In this document: one piece after another, positions 49,242 to 59,025 of the stretch | Layout: each line of letters opens with the position of its first letter | How positions within the stretch are numbered: the first letter of the stretch is position 1 | Assembly (NCBI GenBank): GCA_035384965.1 | Contig: DAOOJE010000004.1 | Coordinates: 1-64,000, forward strand | Origin: JAAYVZ01 sp035384965 | GTDB taxonomy: Bacteria > Acidobacteriota > Thermoanaerobaculia > Thermoanaerobaculales > Thermoanaerobaculaceae | Direction: 5' to 3' | Length of the DNA: 64,000 nt | Made by a program: the position numbers and the translations under genes | Notes under the pieces: model-generated | What the model saw: the letters and a program-made list of their open reading frames with translations, nothing else | Databases searched by the model: none | What the model was told of the DNA's origin: nothing

Positions 49242-50170
49242 GCCGCACCTCCCCGCTCCTCGCCGCAGACGGCGACGAAGATCTCCTCCAGGCTCATCGC
49301 CCGGGCCTCCGGCTCCACCACCCCGGCCTCGGACGCCAGGCGCCCGAACCCGTCCTCGGCGAAGCGCTCCACGACCGCCTCGAACCCCCACTCGCAGCCC
49401 GCCACGCGGACCGCGCCCATGGCCGCGAGCGCCCGTTCCGCTGCGGGCTCGGCCGCCGGCCGCCGCCCGAACGTGATGCGGCGGAACCGCGCCTTCAGCG
49501 TTTCCACGTCCTCGTCCAGCACCAGCCTACCCTGTCGCAGGATGCCCACCCGGAGGGCGATCCCCTCCACCCCGGCCAGGTCGTGGGTCGTGAGGAGCAC
49601 CGTGGTCCCCCGATCCGCCAGGTCGCCGACTAGCTCCTCGTAGAACTCCCGGCGCGCCACGACGTCGAGCCCGAGGGTCGGGTCGTCAAGGACCAGCAGA
49701 TCCGGCCCGGAGCCGAGCGCCAGCGCCAGCGCGAGCTGCCCCTTCTGGCCCTTGGAGAGCCGGCCGACCGGGACGGACGTCGGGACGTCGAACCGGCGCA
49801 ACCGCTCGGCGACGCCCGCGCCGTCCCACCGCCGGTACAGCCGGCTGCAGAACGCCACCACCTGGGCTGCGGTCATGCCGGGCGGCACGTCCGGCTCCTC
49901 GGGCACGACGCCCACCCGCTCCATGGCGGCCCGGCGCGTTCGCCACCCGTCGGCCCCGAACAGCAGGGCGCGTCCGCTGGCGGGTTTCTGCTGCCCGAGC
50001 AGGCAGCGCACGAGCGAGGACTTGCCGGCGCCGTTGCGGCCGAGCAAGGCGTACACCGTGCCCTGCGGCACCTCGAACGTCACTGCGTCGGCGGCCGTCA
50101 CGGCGCCGTACCGCACGGTGACGCGGTCGAAACCCGCCACCGCGCCGCTCGTCAAGAGCCGATCGTTCAT
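49238..50170 (-). CDS. ABC transporter ATPase of the GntR-controlled exporter
   Basis: A 310-residue complete ATPase: Walker A LLGRNGAGKSSL (about 42-53), a signature variant RLSKGQKGQLALAL, Walker B LLVLDDPTLGLD and the switch TTHDLAG. The LSKGQ signature is common in YtrB-type exporters. About 90 C-terminal residues form an extra regulatory domain. ATG 50170 overlaps the regulator stop and its own stop overlaps the permease start, giving the order regulator, ATPase, permease. Substrate is unknown; related systems respond to cell-wall antibiotics. Confidence 0.93.
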   Translation of the reverse strand: MNDRLLTSGAVAGFDRVTVRYGAVTAADAVTFEVPQGTVYALLGRNGAGKSSLVRCLLGQQKPASGRALLFGADGWRTRRAAMERVGVVPEEPDVPPGMTAAQVVAFCSRLYRRWDGAGVAERLRRFDVPTSVPVGRLSKGQKGQLALALALGSGPDLLVLDDPTLGLDVVARREFYEELVGDLADRGTTVLLTTHDLAGVEGIALRVGILRQGRLVLDEDVETLKARFRRITFGRRPAAEPAAERALAAMGAVRVAGCEWGFEAVVERFAEDGFGRLASEAGVVEPEARAMSLEEIFVAVCGEERGGAA

Positions 50171-50571
50171 GGTTCCACCTCCTGGGCGCGCGCCAGCGCG
50201 GCCCATGCCGCGAGCAGCTGGCCGGTGGCCTCGTCTTGGCTCGCGCCGAGGGCGAGGGCCGTGGCGGCGTAGCGGTGCGCGCCGTCGCGCAGCGTCCGCT
50301 CGCGCTCGGCGGACGCGAGGCGCGGCGGCGCCTGGGCCACGAACGTCCCCTCGCCGCGATGCACCTCGAGTACCCCAGCGTCGGTGAGGCGCTGGTACGC
50401 CTTCGCCACCGTCGCCGGGTTGATGCGCAGGGCGCGGGCCAGCTCCCGCACCGAGGGCACCGCTGACCCGGGCGCCAGCGTCCCGGCGTGGACCAGCCGC
50501 CGCACCCGCTCCTCGATCTGGCGCCAAATGGGAGCGGCATCGGCAGGGTCGATCTCGATCATGGGTGACAT
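50167..50571 (-). CDS. YtrA-subfamily GntR transcriptional regulator
   Basis: A 134-residue regulator. The winged helix-turn-helix (about 15-75) has PIWRQIEERVRRLVHAG, PSVRELARALRINPATVAKAY and VLEVHRGEGTFVA. The short ~60-residue C-terminal helical tail and small size are typical of YtrA-type GntR proteins, which sit first in ABC exporter operons. ATG 50571 has GGGAGG nine bases upstream; an in-frame upstream ATG at 50622 lies inside the operator. It probably represses its own operon. Confidence 0.88.
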   Translation of the reverse strand: MSPMIEIDPADAAPIWRQIEERVRRLVHAGTLAPGSAVPSVRELARALRINPATVAKAYQRLTDAGVLEVHRGEGTFVAQAPPRLASAERERTLRDGAHRYAATALALGASQDEATGQLLAAWAALARAQEVEP

Positions 50572-50611
50572 CGGCTGCTGCCTCCCTTCCACCCCGTGCC
50601 CGTGGGTCGCG

Positions 50612-50637
50612 TAGTGTATCACTGCTATAGTACACTA
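50612..50637 (-). promoter_or_regulatory. inverted-repeat operator of the YtrA-type regulator
   Basis: TAGTGTA (50612-50618) and TACACTA (50631-50637) are perfect complements separated by 12 bases. The AGTGTA-n-TACACT form is as known for YtrA-family operators. On the minus strand a TTGACA (50660-50655) lies 17 bases before the outer arm, so the operator covers the probable -10 region. Confidence 0.65.
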
Positions 50638-50698
50638 GGTCACGCGAGCAGCCGTGTCAAGCCCCCCCGGCTGCCGCGCACGGCGGTACGATTCGGCG

Positions 50699-51769
50699 GT
50701 GGAGCGGCCCCACCTCCTCGGCATGCAGCCGAATGACCTGCTCGCCCACCTGGCCGGTCTGGGCGTGGCGGCGCGACCGTCCGAGGTGAGGCGAATCCTC
50801 GCCCACGTCATCACCGCCGGCCGGCCGGGGTTCCCGGAAGCGCGACCGGTGCCGGCGCGCGTGGCGAAGGCGGTCGAGGTCTCGACGCGGCGCGAGCCGC
50901 TCGAGGTGCTCGAGCGCGCCGCCGATCCTGGCGATGGCTTCGTCAAGTACCTGCTCCGCTCGCCCGACGGGGCGCTCTCGGAAGCCGTCCTCATCCCGCT
51001 CGAGCGACCCGGGGCGTTCACCGTGTGCCTGTCGTCGCAGGTGGGGTGCGCAATGGGGTGCGCGTTCTGCGCCACCGGGCGCCTGGGGCTCGGCAGGAAC
51101 CTCGAGGCCTGGGAGATCGTGTCGGCGTTCTGTCGGGTCCGCAGCGAGGCACCGGGGCGGGTCACGGGAGCGGTGCTCATGGGACAGGGGGAGCCGCTCG
51201 CCAATTACGAGGCGGCGCTCAAGGCCGCCGCGGTGCTCGCCGAAGGGTGCGGCGGCCGGATCAAGGCTGAGGCCATCTCGATTTCCACCGTGGGGGTGGT
51301 GCCGGCGATCCGGCGCTTCGCGCGGGAACGGCACCGCTACCGGCTCATCGTCTCGCTCACCTCGGCGATCCAGGAGCGGCGGAACCGGTTGCTGCCGGCG
51401 GCGGCGCGCTGGCCGCTCGGCGAGCTGGCCGGCGCCTTGCGCGAGCTGCACGCGGCCACCGGCCAGCGCGTGACCGTGGCCTGGGTCGTGCTGGCGGGGA
51501 TCAACACCGGCGCCGACGAGGTCGAGGCACTCGGGGAACTGCTGCGCGGCGTGCCGTTCCGGCTCAACCTCATCGACGTCAACGACCCCCGGCCGGCCGG
51601 GTTCGGCCGCGCCACGGAGGAGGAGCTGGGCGCCTTCCGCGACCGCCTGCGGGCGCTCGGCGTGCCGGTGGTGCGGCGCTACTCGGGTGGTGCCACCGCT
51701 TGCGCGGCCTGCGGCATGCTGGCGTCGCGCTTCGTGGCGGAATGCGGCGGTGGCCCGCGGGGCTTGTGA
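50699..51769 (+). CDS. rlmN: RlmN/Cfr-family radical SAM rRNA methyltransferase
   Basis: A 356-residue enzyme of the family that methylates C2 of A2503 in 23S rRNA. The radical SAM cluster motif is CAMGCAFC (Cys117, 121, 124). Supporting motifs are LMGQGEPLANYEAAL, AISISTVGVVPAIRR and SLTSAIQERRNRLLPAA. The C-terminal resolving Cys is in ATACAACGMLAS. The N-terminal RNA-binding region is short. GTG 50699 retains RPHLLGM, aligned with the LLDL start of RlmN; ATG 50723 is the alternative. Cfr-like specificity cannot be excluded by eye. It is divergent from the GntR operon. Confidence 0.85.
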   Translation: MERPHLLGMQPNDLLAHLAGLGVAARPSEVRRILAHVITAGRPGFPEARPVPARVAKAVEVSTRREPLEVLERAADPGDGFVKYLLRSPDGALSEAVLIPLERPGAFTVCLSSQVGCAMGCAFCATGRLGLGRNLEAWEIVSAFCRVRSEAPGRVTGAVLMGQGEPLANYEAALKAAAVLAEGCGGRIKAEAISISTVGVVPAIRRFARERHRYRLIVSLTSAIQERRNRLLPAAARWPLGELAGALRELHAATGQRVTVAWVVLAGINTGADEVEALGELLRGVPFRLNLIDVNDPRPAGFGRATEEELGAFRDRLRALGVPVVRRYSGGATACAACGMLASRFVAECGGGPRGL

Positions 51770-51779
51770 GAGGCGACGC

Positions 51780-52775
51780 GTGCGCACGCGCCGGAGGTTT
51801 TCCATCGCCCCCCACGCCTTTCCCAACGACGTCACGCCCGCACCCCGGTCGGAGCGGTCTCGCCGCCTGCCCGGACTGCTGGTCTGGGTCGAGCTGACGA
51901 AGGCCCGGCTCGTCACCCTGGTGCTGGTGACGACCGGCGTCGGCTTCGCGCTCGCCGGCGGCACGGTCTCGCCGCTGCTGGCGTGGGCGATGCTGGGCAC
52001 CGCGCTGGCGGCCGCCGGCTCGATGGCGCTCAACGAGTGGCAGGAGGCGCACCTCGACGCCCGCATGGAGCGCACCCGCCGCCGCCCGCTGCCGGCGGGC
52101 GATGTCACTCCCGCTTTCGCGCTCGCCGTCGGCCTCGGGCTCGCCGCCGGCGGGGTGGCGGTGCTCGCGGCGCTCGTCAACCTGCTGACGGCCGCGCTCG
52201 GCTTCGCCGTGGTGGTGCTGTACACGCTCGCCTACACGCCGCTCAAGACCCGCTCGCCGCTCGCCACGCTGGTCGGGGCGGTGTGCGGCGCGCTGCCCCC
52301 TGTGATGGGCTGGACCGCAGCCGCAAACGGCGTCGGGCTGGGGGCCTGGATCCTCGCCGGCGTGCTGTTTCTCTGGCAAATCCCGCACTTTCTCGCCCTC
52401 GCCTGGCTCTACCGGGAGGACTACGAGCGGGGCGGGTTCCGGATGCTGCCGCTCGTCGACCGGCGGGGCGACGTGACCGCGCTCATGGTCGTGCTCTACG
52501 CCCTGGCGCTGGTTGGGGTCTCGCTTTCCGCGGCGCTGGCGGGGATCGCCGGAAACGCGTACGCGGCCGGCGCACTGGTCCTCGGCGCAGGGCTCGTGCT
52601 TTCGAGCCTGGCGCTGGCGCGCTCTCGGGCCGACGCTGACGCGCGCCGCCTGTTCGTCGCCACGCTGCTCTACCTGCCGCTGTTGCTCGGGTTGCTGGCG
52701 CTCGACCGGCCCCCCCGCGAGGTGCCGCATCTCGTGGCCCGTGCGACGGTGGCGACGAGTCCGGCCGAGCCATGA
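51780..52775 (+). CDS. ctaB: protoheme IX farnesyltransferase (heme O synthase)
   Basis: A 331-residue polytopic prenyltransferase that adds farnesyl to heme B to give heme O, a precursor of the heme A used by the adjacent oxidase. Conserved polar motifs are NEWQEAHLDARMERTRRRPLP (about 80-100) and YREDYERGGFRMLP (about 210-223). About nine membrane helices fit the UbiA fold. GTG 51780 follows GAGAGG by about six bases; an upstream in-frame ATG lies inside rlmN. ATGA overlap couples it to the DUF3179 gene. Confidence 0.93.
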   Translation: MRTRRRFSIAPHAFPNDVTPAPRSERSRRLPGLLVWVELTKARLVTLVLVTTGVGFALAGGTVSPLLAWAMLGTALAAAGSMALNEWQEAHLDARMERTRRRPLPAGDVTPAFALAVGLGLAAGGVAVLAALVNLLTAALGFAVVVLYTLAYTPLKTRSPLATLVGAVCGALPPVMGWTAAANGVGLGAWILAGVLFLWQIPHFLALAWLYREDYERGGFRMLPLVDRRGDVTALMVVLYALALVGVSLSAALAGIAGNAYAAGALVLGAGLVLSSLALARSRADADARRLFVATLLYLPLLLGLLALDRPPREVPHLVARATVATSPAEP

Positions 52776-53845
52776 GCGTCTTCGCGTCCCCGCGCCGGCC
52801 CGGCTTTCTCGCCTCCGGCGGCTGGGTGCTGCTGCTGGCGATGGGGCTCGTCGGGGCGATCACGGTCGCCCACCTCGCGAAGGCGCTGCGCCACCGCTCC
52901 CGCGCCACGGGGGACGGGCGCGATCCCCGCAGCTACGGCTTTGCCATGCAGCCCGCCCTCGTGCCTACCGAGGCGGTTGTCGCCGCCGGCCTGCCCAAAG
53001 ACGGCTTGCCGGCGCTCCACGACCCGCGCGTCTGGACGCTCGCCGAGTTCGACGCCGCGGCGGCGGCCCGGCGGCGCGGCAAGCTGCTCGTCGGAGAGGA
53101 CCGCGTCATCGGCGTCGTGCTCGGGGGGAAGGCCCGCGCCTACCCGCTGCGCGTGCTGGTCTGGCACGAGGTCGTCAACGACTCCCTCGGCGGGGTGCCG
53201 ATCCTGGTGAGCTACCACGCGCTTTCGGGTGCCGCGGTGGTGGCGCGGCGCCCGCCTGGGAAGGTGTTCGGTTTCAGCGGGCTGCTGCTCGATTCCTCCG
53301 CGCTGGTGTACGAGCGCACCCCGGCCGGAACCGGCGAGAGCCTGTGGTCCCCGCTGCTGCTCGCCGCCGTCACCGGGCCCGCGGTTGGCACCGAGCTGGA
53401 GCCGCTTCCCTCGGCGCTGGTGACGTGGCGGCGCTGGCGGGAGAACCGCCCCGACACCACGGTGCTCGCGCCCGACCCACGGCTCGTCAAGGAGTACCGG
53501 CGGGAGCCGTACGTCTCGTACCTCGGCAATGACGAGCTGCGCTTCCCGGTCCGCAGGGAGCTGCCGCCAGAACTCGGGCTCGGGCGCAAGACGCCGGTGC
53601 TGGCCGTGCGCCTCGGCGGGCGCTGGCTGGCCGTGCCGCACCCGGTCGCCGCCCGCCGCGCCAGTGCCGGCGGCGTGGCGACGCTCGAGCATGCCGGGAC
53701 GAAGCTCGAGGTGCGCCTGGAAACGCGACCGCCCACCCTGGAGCTGGTCGGCAGCGAGCTGCCCACCGTCCACGCTTTCGCGTTCGCCTGGCACGCGTTG
53801 CACCCCGACGACACCGACTGGCTTCCCTTCCCACCCTCGCAGTGA
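52772..53845 (+). CDS. DUF3179 domain-containing membrane-anchored protein
   Basis: A 357-residue protein with one N-terminal membrane helix (WVLLLAMGLVGAITVAHLA, about 18-36) and a large extracytoplasmic DUF3179 domain. Motifs are GKARAYPLRVLVWHEVVND, GGVPILVSYHALSGAAV and GESLWSPLLLAAVTGP. In canonical members the second motif carries a metal-binding-type Cys (YCPLC); here it reads SYHALSG, without cysteines. Function of the family is unknown. It is translated with ctaB and precedes the oxidase genes on the opposite strand, suggesting a link to oxidase assembly. Confidence 0.75.
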   Translation: MSVFASPRRPGFLASGGWVLLLAMGLVGAITVAHLAKALRHRSRATGDGRDPRSYGFAMQPALVPTEAVVAAGLPKDGLPALHDPRVWTLAEFDAAAAARRRGKLLVGEDRVIGVVLGGKARAYPLRVLVWHEVVNDSLGGVPILVSYHALSGAAVVARRPPGKVFGFSGLLLDSSALVYERTPAGTGESLWSPLLLAAVTGPAVGTELEPLPSALVTWRRWRENRPDTTVLAPDPRLVKEYRREPYVSYLGNDELRFPVRRELPPELGLGRKTPVLAVRLGGRWLAVPHPVAARRASAGGVATLEHAGTKLEVRLETRPPTLELVGSELPTVHAFAFAWHALHPDDTDWLPFPPSQ

Positions 53846-53879
53846 CTGGCCGGCCCGGGAGTGCCGTTCCGGCCGTCGG

Positions 53880-54230
53880 TCACGACCTCGGGGTAATGGC
53901 GGGGGCGTAGTCGGGGATCAGCTCGGGCTGATAGGTCTTCGAGTCGAGCAGCGTGAGGGAGACGAAGAGTGCGGCGAACAGGATGGTGGTGCAGAAGACG
54001 ACGGCGTTGAACCGGTTGTCCCAGCGCAGGTGCATGAAGTACAGCAGCACCAGCATCGCCTTCACGGTGGCGATGGCCAGCGCCACCACGAGGTTGAGCT
54101 TGCCCAGGTCGACCCAGGTGGCGGCCACGGTGGCGACCGTGAGGGCCACGAGGGCGGCGAACACGACAAACAACGTGCGCCACGGCACCACGTGCGTCCC
54201 GGGATGGGCGGGCTGTGCTGGCGCGTGCAT
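53880..54230 (-). CDS. ctaF: cytochrome c oxidase subunit IV (prokaryotic type)
   Basis: A 116-residue protein with three membrane helices: TLFVVFAALVALTVATVAATW, LVVALAIATVKAMLVLLYFMHLRW and FNAVVFCTTILFAALFVSLTLLD. The ATVKAMLVLLYFMHLRWD block is diagnostic of the small subunit IV of caa3/bo-type oxidases. It stabilises the complex. It is the last gene of the oxidase run (order on the minus strand: SCO, II, I, III, IV). Confidence 0.92.
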   Translation of the reverse strand: MHAPAQPAHPGTHVVPWRTLFVVFAALVALTVATVAATWVDLGKLNLVVALAIATVKAMLVLLYFMHLRWDNRFNAVVFCTTILFAALFVSLTLLDSKTYQPELIPDYAPAITPRS

Positions 54231-54267
54231 CGTCTCCCCCTTTCCCCTTCCCCGGCCGGAAGGGCGG

Positions 54268-54990
54268 TCAGTGAATCAGGTACAGCAACGGAAACAGGAA
54301 GATCCAGACGAGGTCCACGAGGTGCCAGTACAGCCCCCCGAGGTCCACCGGCGTGAAGTAGTGGCTCCCGAACTCGCCACGGCGGGCCCGCAGCAAGAGC
54401 CAGCCCAGCACTACCATACCGGCCACGACGTGAAGGCCGTGCAGGCCGGTCATGGCGAAGTAAATCCCGAAGAAGAGGTGAACGTTTTTCGGCACCACCG
54501 GCACGTCGTGCGCGGTCTCGCGGCCGTGGGTCGCGGCGCCCTCCTGCCCGGTGGGCACGTGCGCCTGGGACTGCGGGGCGTAGCGCTTGCCCCAGAGCAG
54601 GCCTTCCTTCCACTTGTGGTGGTACTCGACGTACTTGATGCCAAGGAAGCCGAACCCGCACGCCAGCGTGAGGGCGAGCAGCACCTGCAGCGCCTTCTGC
54701 GCGCCGATCTGCGCCGCGCGCACCGCCCAGGCCATGGTGAAGCTCGAGAAGATCAACACCAGGGTGTTGATCCCGCCCAGCGTCGAGTCCAGGAAACGGT
54801 GGGCGTAAATGAACACCTCGGGGTGGTTGGCACGGTACACGGCGTAGGCGCAAAACAGCCCCGAAAACAGCAGGATTTCCGTGGCCAAGAACAGCCACAT
54901 GCCGAGCTTTCCGGCCTCGGCCTGCTGCTTGCGCGTGGCGAAGTGGTGCTGCAGGTGAGGGTCGTGGGCGTGCTCCACGGCGTGGCTCAT
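54268..54990 (-). CDS. ctaE: cytochrome c oxidase subunit III
   Basis: A 240-residue integral membrane subunit. It begins with a His-rich segment, then KLGMWLFLATEILLFSGLFCAYAVYR. The usual family blocks are present: GINTLVLIFSSFTMAWAVRAA, VEYHHKWKEGLL, FFGIYFAMTGLHGLHVVAGM and YWHLVDLVWIFLFPLLYLI. The loop between helices (about 130-155) is longer than usual. ATG 54990 starts 12 bases after the subunit I stop with a GGAGGG ribosome site. Confidence 0.95.
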   Translation of the reverse strand: MSHAVEHAHDPHLQHHFATRKQQAEAGKLGMWLFLATEILLFSGLFCAYAVYRANHPEVFIYAHRFLDSTLGGINTLVLIFSSFTMAWAVRAAQIGAQKALQVLLALTLACGFGFLGIKYVEYHHKWKEGLLWGKRYAPQSQAHVPTGQEGAATHGRETAHDVPVVPKNVHLFFGIYFAMTGLHGLHVVAGMVVLGWLLLRARRGEFGSHYFTPVDLGGLYWHLVDLVWIFLFPLLYLIH

Positions 54991-55001
54991 TCCACCCTCC
55001 C

Positions 55002-56678
<1,677 letters not shown>

Positions 56679-56690
56679 GTCGAACCCTCG

Positions 56691-57677
56691 TCAGTGCGCC
56701 TTTTGCAGCGTCTTGAGGTAGGCGATCAGGGCGGTGATTTCCGCGTCGGTCAAGCGGCCCTTGTACGTCGGCATGACCGGCTGGAACCCCGCCACCACAC
56801 TCGCTTGCGGCTCCAGGATCGACTCGCGAACGTAGTTCTCGTCGGCAATCGCGGTGCCCCCTCCGGCGAGCGGCACCGTCTCGCCGAAGAGGCCCTGGAG
56901 GGTCGGGCCGATGCCAGCGCTCCCGTCCACCGAGTGGCACTGGGCGCAGCCGCGGATTCTGTACAGCCGCTCGCCGGCCTCGGCCGGCGGAAGCTTCGAC
57001 AGCACGTTGCCCTCCTTCTCGAGCCAGGCTTCGAACTCGCCCTCGGGGTGCACGACGACTTTCGCGATCATGTCGGAGTGGCTCGAGCCGCAGTACTCCG
57101 CGCAAAAGATGTCGAACGCCCCGGCCCTTTTGGCCTCGAACCAGAGCTTGGAGTAGCGGCCCGGGACCACGTCGCGCTTGACCCGGAACGCCGGCACGAA
57201 AAACGAGTGGATGACATCCTCGGAGGTCATGACGAGGCGCACCGGGCGGTTGACCGGCACGTGCAGGTTTTCGTCCACGTGCCCGGTGGGGTAGGTGAAC
57301 AGCCACTTCCACTTCTGCCCCGTGACCTGAATTTCGTAGGCGTCGGCGGGGACCGTGTTCATGTCCAGGAACACCTTGAACCCCCAGCCGAAGATCACGA
57401 CCACGAGAACGAGCGGAATGACCGTCCACGTCAACTCGAGCGCCGTGTTGTGGCTGGCCGAGCGCTGCGGCCTCGCGGCCCGACGGCGGTGGTAGCGGAC
57501 CACGAACAGCACCATGAGCCCCACGATGAGGGCGAAGAAGAACGCCGAGAGCCACAGGATGAAGTGAAAAAGGGCGTCCACCTCGCCCGCGGTGGTGGAA
57601 GCCGCCGGCGGCATCCAGAACCCGCCGTCCCGGCCGCCTGCCTGGACGGTCGCACGCAGCGTTTGCAAGACGTTCAT
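56691..57677 (-). CDS. ctaC: cytochrome c oxidase subunit II with fused cytochrome c domain (caa3 type)
   Basis: A 328-residue subunit. Two helices (about 36-62 and 82-104) are followed by the cupredoxin domain with the CuA site His157, Cys192, Cys196, His200 and Met203 (FCAEYCGSSHSDM). The C-terminal ~95 residues are a class I cytochrome c with CAQCH (244-248) and a Met ligand in PVMPTYKG, making this a caa3-type subunit. It has no lipobox or long cleaved signal. ATG 57677 overlaps the SCO stop (ATGA). Confidence 0.96.
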   Translation of the reverse strand: MNVLQTLRATVQAGGRDGGFWMPPAASTTAGEVDALFHFILWLSAFFFALIVGLMVLFVVRYHRRRAARPQRSASHNTALELTWTVIPLVLVVVIFGWGFKVFLDMNTVPADAYEIQVTGQKWKWLFTYPTGHVDENLHVPVNRPVRLVMTSEDVIHSFFVPAFRVKRDVVPGRYSKLWFEAKRAGAFDIFCAEYCGSSHSDMIAKVVVHPEGEFEAWLEKEGNVLSKLPPAEAGERLYRIRGCAQCHSVDGSAGIGPTLQGLFGETVPLAGGGTAIADENYVRESILEPQASVVAGFQPVMPTYKGRLTDAEITALIAYLKTLQKAH

Positions 57678-58510
57678 CGTTCCCTCTCGCCGGCGCGCCG
57701 CTCGCGCCACCACCAGCGCCCCAGCCAGACCCCCAGGCCCAGCGCCGTGAGCGCTCCTCCAGCTTGCATGAGGCGGGTCGCGGCCACCACGTAGCGCCCG
57801 GCGCTGGCATCGTAGTGAAAGCACATCAAGAGAATTCGATCAGCCGTCGAGCCGAGTCGCCCGGCGCTGGCCTCGGCGAGCGCGAGTCGGAGCGTGCGGG
57901 GGTCGAGCATCACGCCGTACAGGTAGCGGGACACCGCCCCGCCTGGCGTGAGCACCATGAACGCGGCGGCGTGCACATATTCCTTGCGCGCCTCGTTGTA
58001 GCTGTACCGGAACCCCACCGCGTCGGCCAGCGCCGCGATATCGGGCTGGCGGCCGACCAGGAAACGCCAGCCGGCCTCGGCCCCGGGCCGCCCGTAGCTT
58101 TCGAGGTAGACCTTCTTCTTGCTGGCCGCCAACGCCGCGGTTTCGAGCGGGTCGATCGAGACCGTGACGATGTCGAACTCGCGCCCTGGGCTCCACGGCA
58201 ACTCGCGCAGCGCCTCCACGAGGCCGTTGAGTTGCAGCGTGCACAGCATCGGGCAACGGTAGTAGTTGAGCGTGAGCAGCAGCGGCCGGCCGGGCCGGAA
58301 AAGCTGGCCGAGCGTCACCTGCCGGCCGGTCTCGTCGGTGAACACGAGGTCGAGCGGCACGCGGGCGCCCAGCCTTTCGTCGACCCCGACACCTTCCAGT
58401 TCTTTCGGCAGCGGCTCCTGGCGCTGGGCGAGGACCACAGCCGCCGGCAGCAGCAGCGCCAGCGTCGCGAGCCGGACCGCACCGCGCACACGCCTCGAGA
58501 CGTCCCTCAT
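57674..58510 (-). CDS. SCO1/SenC-type copper chaperone
   Basis: A 278-residue protein with a signal peptide (VRLATLALLLPAAVVLAQ) and a thioredoxin-like SCO domain. The copper-binding cysteines are in YRCPMLC and the ligand His in KEYVHAAAFMVLTP. A C-terminal helix (about 245-265, LTALGLGVWLGRWWW) would anchor it in the membrane. It delivers copper to the CuA centre of the subunit II encoded next, with which it overlaps by four bases. ATG 58510 is the start at the basic N-region. Confidence 0.9.
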   Translation of the reverse strand: MRDVSRRVRGAVRLATLALLLPAAVVLAQRQEPLPKELEGVGVDERLGARVPLDLVFTDETGRQVTLGQLFRPGRPLLLTLNYYRCPMLCTLQLNGLVEALRELPWSPGREFDIVTVSIDPLETAALAASKKKVYLESYGRPGAEAGWRFLVGRQPDIAALADAVGFRYSYNEARKEYVHAAAFMVLTPGGAVSRYLYGVMLDPRTLRLALAEASAGRLGSTADRILLMCFHYDASAGRYVVAATRLMQAGGALTALGLGVWLGRWWWRERRAGERER

Positions 58511-58660
58511 GGAGCCACCTCGCGCCGGCCTGCACCCGGGGCGCCTGGCGAGCACGGGAGTGGGCCGACATCGCGGGTAAGCACGACGGCGGGCGACGGC
58601 ATTCCACTGCCGCCCGGAACGCTGTGCGAGCGACGGGACGCCCCGCGCTCCGGCAGACTC

Positions 58661-58975
58661 CTAGCGTGCGGCACGCGCGGCGTCGAGGCGCTCGGCCTCG
58701 AGGCGCTCGGCCTCGAGCCGCATTGCGTCCTCGATCGGGATCGCGACGATCCCCTTCTCGCGGTCGACCCAGCGGTACCCGGTAAGCTGCGCCCTCTGTT
58801 CGGCCTGGAGCGCGCGTAGCTCGGCCGGGGAGCTCACCGCCGCCTTGCGCTCGTCCTCGGCCCGCTGGGCGTGATAGAAAAAGGCTTGCAGCAGCACCAC
58901 CACCATGATGAGCAGAGCCGTCCCGATCGCCCCGATGAACGCCACGGCCTTCGCATTCGGATCGTCGTACGGCAT
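58661..58975 (-). CDS. small membrane protein upstream of the oxidase operon
   Basis: A 104-residue protein from ATG 58975 (GGGGGGA upstream). One membrane helix (AVAFIGAIGTALLIMVVVLLQAFFYH, about 10-35) is followed by a soluble tail with QLTGYRWVDREKGIVAIPIEDAM. The end is a heptad-like EAERLEAERLDAARAA tail encoded by a short DNA direct repeat. The GYRWVDREKGIVAIPIEDAM block recalls small proteins found beside oxidase/SCO genes elsewhere, so an assembly role is possible. Family not certain. Confidence 0.6.
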   Translation of the reverse strand: MPYDDPNAKAVAFIGAIGTALLIMVVVLLQAFFYHAQRAEDERKAAVSSPAELRALQAEQRAQLTGYRWVDREKGIVAIPIEDAMRLEAERLEAERLDAARAAR

Positions 58976-59025
58976 CGAGTCCCCCCGCACGGCATCCTAG
59001 CCCGCATCGCTTTCGCCCGGCAAGC

